Shown: piece after piece, positions 1-12,709 of the stretch
Position numbering within the stretch: position 1 is the first letter of the stretch
Layout of the letters: every line of letters starts with the position of its first letter
NCBI GenBank assembly: GCA_024752435.1
Contig: CP103022.1
Coordinates: forward strand, 868,001 to 932,000
Direction of reading: 5' to 3'
Length of the DNA: 64,000 nucleotides
Origin: Allantophomopsis cytisporea
Lineage: Eukaryota > Ascomycota > Leotiomycetes > Phacidiales > Phacidiaceae
Translations under genes and position numbers: made by a program
Notes under the pieces: generated by a model
What the model was told of the DNA's origin: nothing
What the model saw: only the letters and a program-made list of their open reading frames with translations
Database searches by the model: none

Positions 1-1112
1 GATTACCTCCCCTCTGAATTCCAAATTGGTATTGGTTAATTTTCCTTTGAGCTCTGGTATTTATGCAGGTCGCGTGCGTTTGCGTTACATACCCGCAGAT
101 TCGTCATCTGACTTCGAACCTATTACTTACATGACTTCTGCATTGGTGCTTTTGCGTTTTTGGCGGTTGGCTGAACCTGTTGCCTTGTACTTAGCAGCCT
201 AATACGGCAGTATGGGGGGGTTAAATTCACAGCATTTGTTTTGCGGGCGTTTGCTTTTATTGCAAAACCGAGCGTATCGGTAACGCGGATGAAGAAAATA
301 TTTTTGCAGGTTGCAAGCTGTGGATGGGATGATAGGCAAAGAGATAGAACAAAACTAAGATGCTCTAGTATCTGGAGTACTCCATACTCACTCAGACCAA
401 ATGAGGGTGATATCCGTCTAGCCGTGATATGACTCCTCCCAGGCGGGGTTGTGATACCCTGCGAGTGATGAATCTGATTACACATCCCTAGAAGCAGAGA
501 GACTGAAAATCCATGGAGTTACCCAAATTCGACTTCTCAGCAACTCGTAATTCCATTGCCACTGGAGGACTTTTGCTTACATGTGACTCGTAAGAGGGAT
601 GAATCCCACTCCCGTAAAGTACAAATAACTGCAGCCTGCGTGATTTCATAGTGCTTACCCTTCTTGCAAGCTGATGTGGCCCGATCGCTTCGAAAAAGGG
701 GTGTAGGAGTCTCCCTCCTGACGTCAAAATCCATCACATCAGGTACTTGAGGATGCAGCATTTTAGGATCTAGATTTCCTCCGTAGCATATGATAATAGT
801 AAGGAGATTCTAAATGCCGTCTTTACAGAAATTGAATATCACGTGAAACTCAACTCGTGATTCAGGGACTTTGGCGCACTCATGCCTCTCTCTCTCGTCC
901 CCAACCAAGTTGTGCGATTGTCTCAGCCACACTGCCACCACGAGATTTTGCTTTCGGTCAGGGTCACCTTAAGGATAAGTAAATGAAAGCCATTTGTTTA
1001 TGCGACATGTCAAATGTCCACGTAGATTGAAGTAATGTGTGGTGTGGTGGAGTGTTGCGTCCACGATGGGGTATCCGTTGGTTGTGTTGCATGGCAAATC
1101 CCTTCCATGCCA

Positions 1113-1116
<4 letters not shown>

Positions 1117-1149
<33 letters not shown>
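1117..1149. repeat. CT dinucleotide microsatellite
   Basis: An almost perfect run of CT units, about 16 copies. It creates spurious Ser-Leu and Arg-Glu open frames on the two strands. Confidence 0.95.
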
Positions 1150-1151
<2 letters not shown>

Positions 1152-3284
1152 ACCAAGACTTTTTCACTCTCTCCTCGCGCCCCAAAAAAAGGCCCTTCGG
1201 TTTTCAGGGTCCATTTCGATAAGTCATCATAACTTTTACGAATCGGTGCCAAAAGCGTCTTGTCATCAGACGCAAAGACCGATGAGAAGCCAAGTTAGTA
1301 GAGTATTGGCGGGATAATCCCGAGCTACTTTCCTCATCTTCCTGGCGCCCTCTTTTTTTTCTTCTTTTTCTTCCTCACACTTTTTTTTCTGGATCTCGTC
1401 CGTCAAGCCCTCTTTCAGGATTTTTGGAGCTTCTTCTTGAGCCTTTCTCGTGACGAAAATCCCCACATGGGGGCACTGTCATGTTCCCCGTGCACCTTTA
1501 ATCGAGCAGCTCTCCGATCTGAGCCCTTCCCGGTCCCCGGGCGGTGCTCTTCTTTTCCCCTTCGCGGATGCCCTTAGTTTTTTTTCTGATGTCCTGCTGA
1601 TATGGTGGTAAATTATCGGAGTGCGACAAAGTAAAATTTGTTGTGCTGCACATAGAATGGGGATTGGCTTGACGAGAGCAGTTCCATGGTTCATGGAATG
1701 CTAGACTGGAACACTTGGAGATGATGCTTGACAAGGATGAGTTGAGAATTGCTTCCAGCTCTCTCTTTCAATGCGCGCAATGCACTTGCTCTTTCCTGTC
1801 TCTGTTTATTTGTTTTTGTGCAGAGGAGAATATGTTTGTCTGAATTGTGAAGCTCAATCTGCGCTTCCAACTCACCAGGCAGGCAGGGTCTCAGAAGAAT
1901 ACCGTGGTGAACTTGTGCGCATAAGACAATTTAGCGTGGGAGCTTGGTCAACGTCGGAATGGAGATGAAGTCTGTGCCTTACTCATTAGGCTTTTCATCA
2001 CAGGTCACCTCCGAGAACAATATTCCATCGGCACTCCAATAATAAGGTACTGGTATTCTAATCCATACATACGGAATATGGAGATTGATGAATATTTGCG
2101 TAGGGTAGAGTGCAGAATGATCCACCAATGGCTTGATTTTCAGTTGCCGCTTCGTTCTGTGCTGTAAATAGGATACCGTAGTACAGTAGGAATTCTGGAT
2201 TTCATTAGATAAGGTATGATGTTAGCATCATCAACACTTCCACCAGACTCCATAGAGTGTACTTCCATATGTCATGTACCTGACGACATTCATTCTGTAG
2301 TCTTCAAAGGTGACGCACCAGACGTGGGACAGAATCAGAATGGGGACAAAATCGTCGGGCCTTCTGGGAGTCATGCTAGCACAAAGCACTATAGTTGTTG
2401 GCATGTAGTAGTATTACTACTCTATGCCGTACAGATCGAGTAATTTCTGCAAAAGAACTCTGGACAGCTTTGAAGAGATATTGGCGCATTTCGTACGTCT
2501 GTGCAATAGATATGCTTGCATCCCTTGATGCCCGTTCATCTCATCGGCCATACTATGATATGGTTGCAGTTTGAAAGGAAACACGAGGAAACAGATGGGA
2601 AACAATGCAGGGGTCGCAGTGGGATGCTGTCGGCCTCATAGTTTCTTTGCCTGACCTTCCAACCTCAACTCAACTTGTCTTGCACGCAAAGTCAAGTCTC
2701 GTCGGGGGGATGGATGGAGGGGATCTTCCGTGCCTTTCTTGAGTTGTTGGGGGGTGTCATTCATAGACAGGCACGGAGGGCTTGCTTGTATGGATACAGT
2801 GGAACGGCGATCGCACGGGGGTTTATTTCTTACCGCATCTCCCTGGCAGCTTCGGCGTGAAATGGCCCTAATTTGGGAACGGTGAAATTGAGGTCGTTGG
2901 AGTGATGGAGAACTAGATAGATAGGCAGGCATGGAGTAGAAATGGGGAATAATGCATGGTACCGAGTACTCCGACTCCAGTATTCACATGGAGGAGTTGA
3001 GAGAGAGTCCGAGAGGCGCAGAGAGAGTCAAGAGAAGTTAGAGTCGAGTACATATTGATACTACAGTATCCAGATTCCGTTGTGGATTACACATCTTGTG
3101 GAGCATATTCGTATGATATGTGCGTGATACCTCATGTATCGTACATACATTTACAGAATCCTTACTTGTTCTGCTTGTGTATCGATCCAGTCCAGTCTCA
3201 TCCATCCAAAGCCGGACATACATACACGAAAGATTACTCTGTACTCCTCTCCCATATTCCTGTAAAACTCTCTCATCCAGTACG

Positions 3285-3340
3285 GATTCAGTATTCATTA
3301 TTCATTATTCAGTATTCAGTATTCAGTATTTAATTATTCA
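3285..3340. repeat. ATTCAGT/ATTCATT short tandem repeat
   Basis: Irregular tandem copies of ATTCAGT and ATTCATT units, giving an AT-rich low-complexity tract. Confidence 0.85.
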
Positions 3341-4233
3341 AGTGTACAACCATATCACCAATAATTATCAAGGCTGAGTTGCAAGATGTACAAGTATCCA
3401 CTAGAACACAGCACTGCTGCCCAGCCCAGTAAGCCTAGTAGGCCTGAATGCCTATCCCAAGGCACAAGCTCTTACCAATTGCCCCCTCCCTCCCCCCCCA
3501 CGCAAGCGTCATGAATGTGAGGTTGGGCCATTCATCAACCTCGTCACATACAATCAGTCGCATCATCGCGCTGCAAGCCATCGGGTATCATGAATCCAGT
3601 CACTCTTCTCCATGCTCACGACTCAACGCACGACTCACAATTCGATTCACCACATTCGATGGACCCCCATTGTTGACGAGGCGCGTGGCGTTGTTTTGCA
3701 TTGCTGGCAAGAAAGAATTAAAGCTGCATGACAGTCTCTCCAAGAGCTCCATTCATGGACCATGGTCCATGGTCCCCGTCACTGCTGCTAGTAGTGAATG
3801 CAAAAGCTTGCCTTGTGATCCGCGGCTTTGAAAGACGGAGCTCAAGCGTGTTGGAGGGGTGTGAGACATTCTTCTTCTGCTTGGGACGCTGTTCCGCTGT
3901 AAGGATGATCTTGGTGGAAGGTGTTCGTGTTGGCACCTCATCCAGGTAGCTCATCAGACACTCAAATATCAGTCAATTTAGATGATATTCCCCATCACCG
4001 ACTAAGGGCATTGGACACCTCATCTTGCCAACGAATCAGCCAGATTTGTTATATGCGGCATCAATGTCTAACCTTGGATTTCGTCTGTCCTCAAATACAA
4101 TCCTCCAGGACATTTCAATGCGTCTCGAGGGATTGGTAGGAATACGTTCTCTATCCAGGCTGTGAAGGAGTGGTATGGATCAGCAAACGTTTTGTCTACA
4201 AGAGTCACAGTCAGAGTTCTATCAAATGCTTTT

Positions 4234-4262
4234 GTGTGAGTGTGAGTGTGAGTGTGAGTGCG
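4234..4262. repeat. GTGTGA hexanucleotide repeat
   Basis: About four and a half copies of a GTGTGA unit in a non-coding region. Confidence 0.9.
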
Positions 4263-5116
4263 AGTGCAGGAGGGTCCATCTTGAGTCCCTGCACACACCC
4301 ACGTCGTGGCTTTCCTGTCTCTTGTTGGCTATTCCGACAGGCACCAAAAGCAAAACCGCAAGGTGACATTTTTCATCTGTAAAGGATGTATCCATAGCTG
4401 TTTTGATACTTACGTATTTTTCTGAAAATTCCAACCGACGCGATCACACAGCCTATTGGACCCGACAAACCCCGATTTGAAGTCCCCCAAATTTCCTGAG
4501 CAGAGAATACAAAGATCATCCTAGAATGTACATTACCCGAGGACCCTTTACGTCGTTAGACGCCTTACTTTCTTCAAACACTAAATGGGGGAGCGTGAAA
4601 AAGTGAAAGACTCATGTCGAAAGCACGGATACTAAAATCAAACCAAAGACACGCATAGCATTACCAAACTAAAAGACAAAAGAGCCGTGTCCTTGCTCCA
4701 AGACTCGACCTTTCCAGATGCCTTGCTGCACAACTGGAGAAATCCAAACCATACAGATGTTCTCATGTATGCATTACATACTCCAGAGCACAGCCAAGCC
4801 CTTGAAGTCACTCGCCCTGAAAAGCTATGGTTATTGATCGGGGTATTGTGGAACCCCCTCATGGTAGAGAGCCACTTGCGGACAAATTCAACACGGTACT
4901 GGAGCAGGAAGAGGCATGGCGTGTGGGTTGAATGGAAATGTCTGGAGCGGCTGTCCTGCGAGGATGTTCATAGGGTGGGTAGTGATGTAAAAATGGCGTC
5001 GAGCCAGAAAAGTACTCATACTCCGTTGACCGTCAACAACCGTGGACCATCTCACAGCCCCGACTCCGTCATCTGCTCCGGAGGCAAAAAAGATTGAACC
5101 CTCGTCAAAAAGCTAT

Positions 5117-5134
5117 GATGGATGGATGGATGGA
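5117..5134. repeat. GATG tetranucleotide repeat
   Basis: Four and a half GATG units in tandem, in non-coding sequence. Confidence 0.85.
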
Positions 5135-5550
5135 TACGTATGTACGATACTTACATACCATATGAAGTTCCATTGGCATCTGCTCTGTGGCTCTATGTGG
5201 ACTAGCAGAGTAGGAGTATTTTTGTGCACTACTCATTACTACCTTAACTCTGTGCACCTAGTGGGCTATTCAAGCCAAGGTCAAGAGTCGGTCCATACGT
5301 CCACCACTGAAGATGGTTGAAATGACCGGGCAATCCACATTTCTTCGTTCATAACCCTCATCGTGGATGGCCCTACTATTCCCAGTGATCCCCATTAATA
5401 ACTCCGTTAACCAATGGAGATATGTTCAGAGATTTAGTTGGAGGATCTCGATGCCTGTGTTGGTTGGTACTACTGTACTATTTTTCTTCTCTTCCTTCTT
5501 TCTCTTATTTTTCTTCTCTTCTGCCATCTTCCCGCACTATGGTTGGTCGG

Positions 5551-5569
5551 TCTGTCTGTCTGTCTGTCT
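5551..5569. repeat. TCTG tetranucleotide repeat
   Basis: Between four and five tandem TCTG units inside a longer pyrimidine-rich stretch. Confidence 0.85.
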
Positions 5570-6177
5570 CTCTGTCTTGGGTGTCGTTTCTATTGGTGGG
5601 TGTCAGTGCTTTTTCTTGCGCTTCTGCTCTCGCTCATTCGCTTTCTTTTGCTGGGTCCGGCTCTTAGATCATGGTGAGAAACACACACAAGTACAGCAAA
5701 GTCAAGCACCAGTGACAACAAAAGCATCATTTCTCTGCACTACAGGTTGACTATCCATACGTATCCATACCAGCTCAACGGAAGTAACTCTGACTTTGAC
5801 TTGACTTGTCTTGACTTAACTCAACCTGCACAAGAGAAGAGGGGGGGGGAAGAGGAAAAAGAATACACACACTTCTTCTATTACCTGTGTATGTATATCC
5901 ACACACAACAACCACAACCACAACCACTCGGAATCCTGACGAATAACGCCCCATCCCCTCAATCCCACCAAGAGATCAAATTCGCGCTCTCTCTGTCTCT
6001 ATGTATCTAGGCTCTTGACTCTTCATTCTGGGCGCGCAGATACTTTGCATGGCGCTCGAAAAGTCCCCCCGTTCCCGTTCAATACTCCCGCCCGCACATT
6101 CTGACTCCTCATCCGTATTTACTGCCTAACTGCGTACTCCCAAATACTCCATAACCATAATAACCTTACCAATCCCA

Positions 6178-6201
6178 CAGTCCAGTCCAGTCCAGTCCAG
6201 T
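6178..6201. repeat. CAGTC pentanucleotide repeat
   Basis: Nearly five tandem CAGTC units in the cyclin upstream region. Confidence 0.85.
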
Positions 6202-6458
6202 ACGTACCTGTTGATGTAGGTACATACATAGGTAGAGTTCATTATTGGGGTGAAGGGGGGGGGTAAATAACTACGTAGTGCATACAATTATTAAATCCAC
6301 CCCTGCTCCCCCATACACAATTACTCCGCATACACCCTTTCATATTCCTACTTGCCTGGGGAACGCTTACCCATTTACATACCTCACCACTCAACATTCA
6401 CAGATACACTCCAACAATTCCAACGCACATTCGTTTGTCTGGTGTCTGTCTCGTCTCC

Positions 6459-6478
6459 CTCTCTCTCTCTCTCTCTCA
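6459..6478. repeat. CT microsatellite in pyrimidine-rich leader
   Basis: About ten CT units. The tract lies where a pyrimidine-rich promoter or 5' leader of the cyclin gene is expected; CT-rich tracts near transcription starts are common in filamentous fungi. Confidence 0.8.
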
Positions 6479-7783
6479 CTTGACTCTTACTTGACCCTCT
6501 TACTCTACTCTCTCTCTCATTCACTCGCGTCTCTCCGCCCGCCTTATCCTTCCGTCGTGCTTGCTTGCTTGCCCTCTCTCTTTCGCCCCGGTGCTTCCCC
6601 TCCTACCTACCTACTTACCTCTTCTAAGCCGCGACCACCCACTTTCAGTCTTTCCCAGTGTCATCTCATTTTCTCTTGCATCCTGCAGTTGCGCTCATCC
6701 GGTCTCCTTCCCAAGTGTGAGTGATATTCAACATCACAACATTCACTTCCGCAACTCCCAAATTTACACATCTATCTCTTCGACCACCTTTCATCCCTCT
6801 CAACCTCTCTCTCTACCTCTCTCGACACCTTTTGCATCCCTGAGATTATTTTGCTGCATTTTCCGCGCATAATTCATACGACTCCTCGGTTGCCATCTTG
6901 TGCTGCCAGCCAGCCCCGAATTCGCGAAGACCAGGAAGCGTACCAGTGCGTAACCGTCAACATCGAAAAATATCCTCTCGTCTTTCCACGAAATACACCT
7001 CCGGATATTTTCTGTCTCTCTTACTTCCAATCCACCTGCATAATCGCGCGAAGACCTTTTGCTAGGCTTCTTCTTGCTTACTGCCCCAAGATTCTACAAC
7101 GAGTCGCAGCCAATATCTCGCGTCCTCGCAGCTCTCTACACCTGTTGCGCAAGCACAGTCCAACCGCAGCACAACTCGTACGCATCATACCGCGCCACAG
7201 AGTCTCAAAATTGTCTGTCGAGTCATAAAAAGTCTTCCGTATTCTTTTATAGCGAAAAGTTGGGATCCTGAGAGTACCATTGCGCTGCATCAGTTCTCTT
7301 GTGATTTGACAACAAAATTCCCCGAAGTCAAGGCCGACCTTTCGTGAACGACTATCGAACGGACCTCACGACCCTAATACCTACCTCATCCTCGAGGAAA
7401 TTTGCTTTTTAAAGCATCTTCGAAAGACACATTATTGGCGAGCTTTTGACTAAGTCTTGCTAAACGGCCTGCGACCTGCGACATCTGCAACCTGCACGCT
7501 CACCGATCATATTCTCTGCTCGTCCATCTGAGACGACAACGAGTTCCATATTGAGCTTTACGCATCACGCCAAATCTCTCTATCCACCCTGGCTCATTAA
7601 AAGTATCTCTCGATAACTCAGTTGAACCAGTGCTCACGCTTCTTGAAGCCCTCACTCTCATTACTCAGATAACGTCATACACCTGCATGTCGAAGAGTCA
7701 ATAAATCAGCGATCTTTTGCTTCGCTCTTTCGAAAGAGCTTGCGCTCCGCCGTACCCTCCAGTCAGAGCAGCGAAAGGATAAG

Positions 7784-7856
7784 GTATGATACACATTGAG
7801 AGACATCAATATTCAACTTGTTTCCAGTGTGTCAGATTTCGCTAACTTCTCTCTAG
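7784..7856 (+). other. Probable 5' UTR intron of the cyclin gene
   Basis: The segment starts with a GTATGA donor and ends with a CTCTCTAG acceptor. A GCTAAC branch site at 7841-7846 lies 10 bases before the acceptor. Removing its 73 bases deletes an upstream in-frame ATG-like start at 7796, so translation would begin at the ATG at 7910. Confidence 0.7.
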
Positions 7857-7909
7857 GTAGCTCAGCACCTCTTCCTTTCCTTCTCTCGACCACCTCACGA
7901 TCTCTCAAG

Positions 7910-9319
7910 ATGCCTAGTTACCACCACCGCCCAAGGCAAATGCCTTTGACACCGCCAGAATGGGCCAACAACTACGGCAAGCGATCTGGAGGTCATCTCC
8001 ACCAGCCATACTCAGCGAAGAATAATATCTACGGCTCTAATACGTTCTACACTCCACCAAGTGAGATGTACCACCCAATGAACTACAACATGCAACCAAA
8101 CGCGCCTCCAGGATTCCCGCAACAGCAGCAATCTTTTGGCCCTATTGCTGCCCCAATTCTTCCACCATTGAATATGCCTGATCGATCGATCGACATTCCA
8201 GGTCAGTCTTCGAGACGCGAGCGCCATCAGGAACAACGACGAAGCCAACAACCACAACCCGAAGTCAAAGAAGAGAAGGCCGTTGGTGGCGTCTCAGCAG
8301 TATTGGACTACGAAATGGACCAGATGACGGACTACGTGTCAGAAATGGCACAATCCATGTATGAACTCTACACCTCCCCTCACATCTGCATTGCAGATAT
8401 TGACATAGTACGAAGTGTTATGCCTGGCTCTCCAGTCTCACCTGCATTCCGCAAGTTCGTTTCCGGACTTTTGTCCTCTACTCGTCTTCCAAGTTCCACG
8501 ATTCTTCTCGGCATGAACTACCTTGCAAGACGTATGAATATGCTCAACAATCCCGGCCCATACAAATCTACTGATGGACAGGTCTGGCGTATGTTGACCA
8601 TTGCTCTTTTGCTTGGTAGCAAGTTCTTAGACGACAACACTTTCCAAAACCGTTCTTGGTCTGAAGTCAGTGGCATCCCTGTCACCGAGCTCAACACTCT
8701 TGAGCAGGAGTGGCTTGAGGCTATTTCTTGGAACCTTCACGTCAACCCAGACACCAGCGAGGATTTCCAATGTTGGCTTGCATCTTGGGCAAGCTGGCGC
8801 GATGACAAGAACAAGATGCGCAGTGCTACCCTTGATCGTCTTGCCCCTCTTGCTCATATTGACACGAATGTCCAGAGGCACAGATCGCCGCACAAGTACA
8901 ACTCGCCACAGGACCACCAAATATACAATGCAGGCATGCCACAGGGACACCAGTCGATCTACCAGCCGCCAACCCGATACGAACAACCAGCTTGGCTCGC
9001 TCCTGGTTCAGCTCAAGAGCTGTCTCCTCCATCTGCACCTGAGTCTGGTCCCAACACCCCGGAGTACTTGAACCTGCCAAACGTCGGTATTATGGCTAGT
9101 GAATGGTCCCAGAATGGCTTCTACTCTCGTCGGCAACACCAGCCGGCTGTCCAGCTGCCATGGGCACCAAACATTGCACCATACCACACTCCATACTACA
9201 ACGGCCAATACTCTTCGAACACCTGGAGCCATGGCCCCACATGTGGATGTGGATACTGCGCAAGACATGACAACTATTTCATGGGCAACAACTACGGACA
9301 ACAAGCTGTTGTTGGCTAA
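7910..9319 (+). CDS. PCL-type (PHO85-like) cyclin domain protein
   Basis: An uninterrupted frame of 469 residues. The start is placed at 7910 because the longer frame from 7796 begins inside the probable 5' UTR intron. The N-terminal 125 or so residues are rich in Pro, Gln, His and Tyr. A cyclin-box-like helical region spans roughly residues 128 to 298: it includes a KFLDDNTFQNRSW-type stretch, characteristic of PCL/PHO80-group cyclins, and a WNLHVNP motif. The C-terminal third is again Pro/Gln/Tyr-rich and ends with a small Cys cluster (CGCGYC). Cyclins of this group activate a CDK such as Pho85 and act in cell-cycle entry, polarity or nutrient signalling. The exact subgroup cannot be fixed here. 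It stands alone, and its long pyrimidine-rich leader suggests translational or developmental control. Confidence 0.8.
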   Translation: MPSYHHRPRQMPLTPPEWANNYGKRSGGHLHQPYSAKNNIYGSNTFYTPPSEMYHPMNYNMQPNAPPGFPQQQQSFGPIAAPILPPLNMPDRSIDIPGQSSRRERHQEQRRSQQPQPEVKEEKAVGGVSAVLDYEMDQMTDYVSEMAQSMYELYTSPHICIADIDIVRSVMPGSPVSPAFRKFVSGLLSSTRLPSSTILLGMNYLARRMNMLNNPGPYKSTDGQVWRMLTIALLLGSKFLDDNTFQNRSWSEVSGIPVTELNTLEQEWLEAISWNLHVNPDTSEDFQCWLASWASWRDDKNKMRSATLDRLAPLAHIDTNVQRHRSPHKYNSPQDHQIYNAGMPQGHQSIYQPPTRYEQPAWLAPGSAQELSPPSAPESGPNTPEYLNLPNVGIMASEWSQNGFYSRRQHQPAVQLPWAPNIAPYHTPYYNGQYSSNTWSHGPTCGCGYCARHDNYFMGNNYGQQAVVG

Positions 9320-9738
9320 GCATGCATCTATTGGATATCTGATGGCCATCCATCCTTTCGGCAAACTCAATCACGCTATATAGAAATCTATGATCTCGAC
9401 ATGGCACTCAAAAGTTTCTGCATTTTCACTGTTTTCGATTTCGACTCCGACTTCGTCTTTGCTATACTGTCAGCTTTCCAAAGCTTGGGCAAACATAGTG
9501 TCTCATTTGATCAGTTTTTCTTCGGTTGCAATAAAAGCGAGGACTCTGGTCGCGATTAAGTTTTCGGATATACCCTTTACGATCTCGAGCTGCGTTGCGC
9601 CAAGTACGGTTCATCTACTAAGCATGGACTGTATGGGCGGCTGCCTCGATCTTACGACCTTATTATTTCTTTTTCTTTTACTCTTGAAGGTTTCTCTTTG
9701 TTTCTTTGTTGTCTTCGCATTTAAGGCTGCGGTTTATT

Positions 9739-9739
<1 letters not shown>

Positions 9740-9777
<38 letters not shown>
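9740..9777. repeat. Poly-T tract, 38 bases
   Basis: A homopolymer of 38 T residues about 420 bases downstream of the cyclin stop codon. Length is likely to vary between strains or reads. Confidence 0.95.
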
Positions 9778-9778
<1 letters not shown>

Positions 9779-10764
9779 TTGTGGTTACTGCGTTGCATAA
9801 GCGGATGACTTTTTATAGACTTCTTGTTTGCTTTGTTAAATACATCTGAGGATGGTTTGGGGTGGCATGGGGTGGTGTTTGGTCGTGGCTTGCTTTGTCA
9901 ACTGTTTTGCCGTTCCTTTTTGTCATTTTTCTTCAATCTAGCGAGGTGATTGATATGTCGCCTTGCATCTTCTACAAAAGAGAGGTAACTTACTGTGTGC
10001 CTTGTATGTCGGGACTCCGTCACCGCCATGGCTGGGATCTGAGCAGGCATTACTGTAATTACTGACGCGTACATCTGCTTCTTTTGAGGGGTTTTTCTTC
10101 TATTACCATCTATATTTGTACATTCTGTGTTTTTCCCTTTTCTTCTTCACTGTTACAAAAGGGATTTGGGATTGAAAAAAGTCAGCACTGGGAGGGAGAT
10201 ATTTCATGTTCTTCAGTTTTGCATTTGTTTTCTCCTCGACTGTTCTGCCGAGAGAGGATGCATACCCACCACACAAAAAAAAGACATCTGCTTCTTTTAC
10301 TATTTGCGTTTCGGTTTTTTTCTTCTCTTTTTGTTGTTTTTGTTCCCTCCTTTTCGATCTTATAAATGAGCTAGCTTAGTTTCCTGCTTTGTTCTGTTCT
10401 TATTCTTCTCTGAGAAGGGGTGGATTTACGAGGAGGGAGGTATTTGGGGTCTTGGGTTGGGATGGATATGACCTTTACGAATCATACTGTCCTTTGCACA
10501 CTTCCACGGAAGGCATTGCAGTTCGAGGTGGGCAGGGGATGTGGATGAATTGGGTCTTGAAACCGAAGCGGGCAGAGAAAGTTGGTGATTAACCTTCTGT
10601 TTTTACTGCTTGGCTTCGGGACTCTTAAGAATTGAAGTTTGCGATGAAATCAGTTTGGTGGAAAAGTTGAAGAGAACTTTATATTTTATAATGAAAGCCA
10701 AATGCTTTTCGCCATCCTGCTTTGTACCTTTGTTTTGATGTGTTGGTTGCTGTGATATGTATGA

Positions 10765-10782
10765 TGTATGTATGTATGTATA
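10765..10782. repeat. GTAT tetranucleotide repeat
   Basis: About four tandem GTAT units in non-coding sequence. Confidence 0.8.
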
Positions 10783-12602
10783 GCTATGGCGGAGGGAGAA
10801 GCATTGTCATTCGATTCACTCTGACGTAAGTCTGCATTCCTGAATTCCTTTTAACACATTTGTAATAACAAACATACATATGTTTAGTCCCTAAAAGCTC
10901 TATCTCCTCCCAATCACCAACACAATCTGCACTCCCCTCGCCTTCATCTTCCACACTGCCTAGACGAGGGCAATTCCCCTCACCACGCGCAGCTATTGGA
11001 TACGCATGCAGGCGCATCAACGCCTTATACTCCACACCCCTCTCCATACGGTGTACTCCACACTCCAGACTACATACTCTATACATCAAACAAAGTGCCA
11101 GAGTTCATTGTAAGGCAAGGCGACCAAGCCACTGGCCAGCTTATGCGTCTAGCCATAGCTGCATGTGAAGCCACATACACAGTACGCAGAGCGTAGCACA
11201 TATCTAGAGGCGGTATGTAGCTAACTTAGTCTGCAGCTACGCAGCAGTACTACTCCCTCTGACAACCTGTGCGGTAGGGAGTAGGGAATTCCATGTCCGT
11301 CACGTCTGTCTGCTAGGGTTGGAAAGTCAATTGGTACTTGAGGTGTGCAGTTGGGCTCTGGTTGCTGAGCGTTTGTTTCATGTTTTTCGAGCCATAGGTT
11401 GGGGTTGGGGTTGCTGGGCTTGGCCGTTTGTAGATATTGGGGGATTGGATGGGCGTTGGTTGATCTATAGATTCTGCGAGCTGTTTGGTTGGCTTTTTCT
11501 TGTCGATTGGTGGTTATAATCTCGGCCGTGTGTTTAAAGCGTTGATATGTTCTCCTCATTGCTCAATGTGACATCATTTTGGTGACTGGCTACCCCGCAG
11601 ATCATCAACATCGTTCATTCTGCTGCCTGCATTGAATGGGGCCGATCTTAAATCACTGTTGATGCATGCACCGTCTCATGAGTAGGCTTGTGTATAGAGA
11701 CAAGTATTGAAGGCGAGAGAGGGGAGATTAGGCTATCGAAGAAACCATAGGGACTGATCACTATGTACGAAACAATGTATTGAGATTTTTTCGAGCGCAT
11801 AATAAGAGAGTTGGGCCATAATAGAAGAAGTGAATTTATCTTTCAGGGAAAAGGCCTCATCACTGCGAATCTGTAGTATTGCAGGCAACGGATTTATCAC
11901 GTGGATCATCATGTGATTGTGTTCCTATGAACTCAAGGAGTCTTCCAAAAAAGGAAACCCAAATCCATACAATAGTATGTGCCCGAGTACCACCGGAATA
12001 GTTTCATGCATATTTACCCCTTGTGTGAATCGCTTCTCCAAGCGAATGACCCTATCCCCTCCAATTTCCTGTTTTGCTTGCGTGACACCCAGTCTCTTGC
12101 CAGAAGCGAACTTTTTCCACAGCAAAATCGAATATCAACCTGAATCGAAACCTGCTAAGCTTTTGATCACCTCAAGCTAAGCAAGTTTGTGCTGTCGGGA
12201 TAATCGGTTGCTCAGGGGTTATGAGCTCCATATATTATCCGATGATATCGTTCCGACGGCTGTTTCGGATTGATAGATTCCTGGAATAGGTGAGTTGTCT
12301 TACTGGGAAACGGAAAGATGTCCACATTTTGTATACCTTGGTTAATCTCAGTGACACCTGCGATAGATGAATGATCGTCCTGTGAGAAGTATAATAGAAC
12401 TGATATGTGTTAAGCTTATGTAATATAGGCTGAAAACTAGACCCTGAGAGGCGCACTCCCTTCCCGAATGAATGGACCTTGAGTTTACGATATATTGTAA
12501 AGGCGGTTACCTATGACCGCATCGCTGTCTCTCATGCTGGAGGATCATGGCAGTGCTACGAAGGATATGATCCAAGGTCGATCACCAGCAGCAAGAGGGA
12601 GA

Positions 12603-12608
12603 TATAAA
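12603..12608 (+). promoter_or_regulatory. TATA box of the GH45-like gene
   Basis: TATAAA lies 107 bases before the ATG at 12710, a normal distance for a fungal gene with a short leader. No other TATA-like element is as well placed. Confidence 0.6.
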
Positions 12609-12709
12609 GGCGTGCAAGTCTATGTCAAGAGCTCACTCAACTTTCAACATACCAACCAAAGTAACTACACCTGAAGATACCCATATATCAAGCATCAGTT
12701 CCAGCCAGA

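Larger units (their letters stand above)
1..7783. other. Gene-free upstream region of the cyclin gene
   Basis: No convincing gene is visible. The short open frames lack domain-like composition and several run through simple repeats. The sequence is rich in CT tracts and microsatellites, especially from about 6400 on, where it becomes a pyrimidine-rich stretch that probably includes the long 5' leader of the cyclin gene. Such extended upstream regions are common for regulated developmental or cell-cycle genes. A non-coding transcript cannot be excluded from sequence alone. Confidence 0.6.
9320..12709. other. Intergenic region after the cyclin gene
   Basis: About 3.4 kb without a convincing gene. 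The first part, including the poly-T tract, is probably the cyclin 3' UTR and downstream sequence. The rest contains only short unrelated frames. The last 100 bases hold the core promoter of the next gene. Confidence 0.6.

Noticed and set aside
123..485. Minus-strand frame of 120 codons near the left edge
   Set aside because: No recognisable motif, no plausible codon bias, and it lies in a region where all frames are short.
5367..6010. Several overlapping plus-strand frames with hydrophobic, Ser/Leu/Phe-rich products
   Set aside because: Their composition comes from CT- and TCTG-type low-complexity DNA, and three frames overlap the same bases.
7796..7909. Upstream extension of the cyclin frame
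   Set aside because: The extension starts inside a well-formed 5' UTR intron and does not look like conserved protein.
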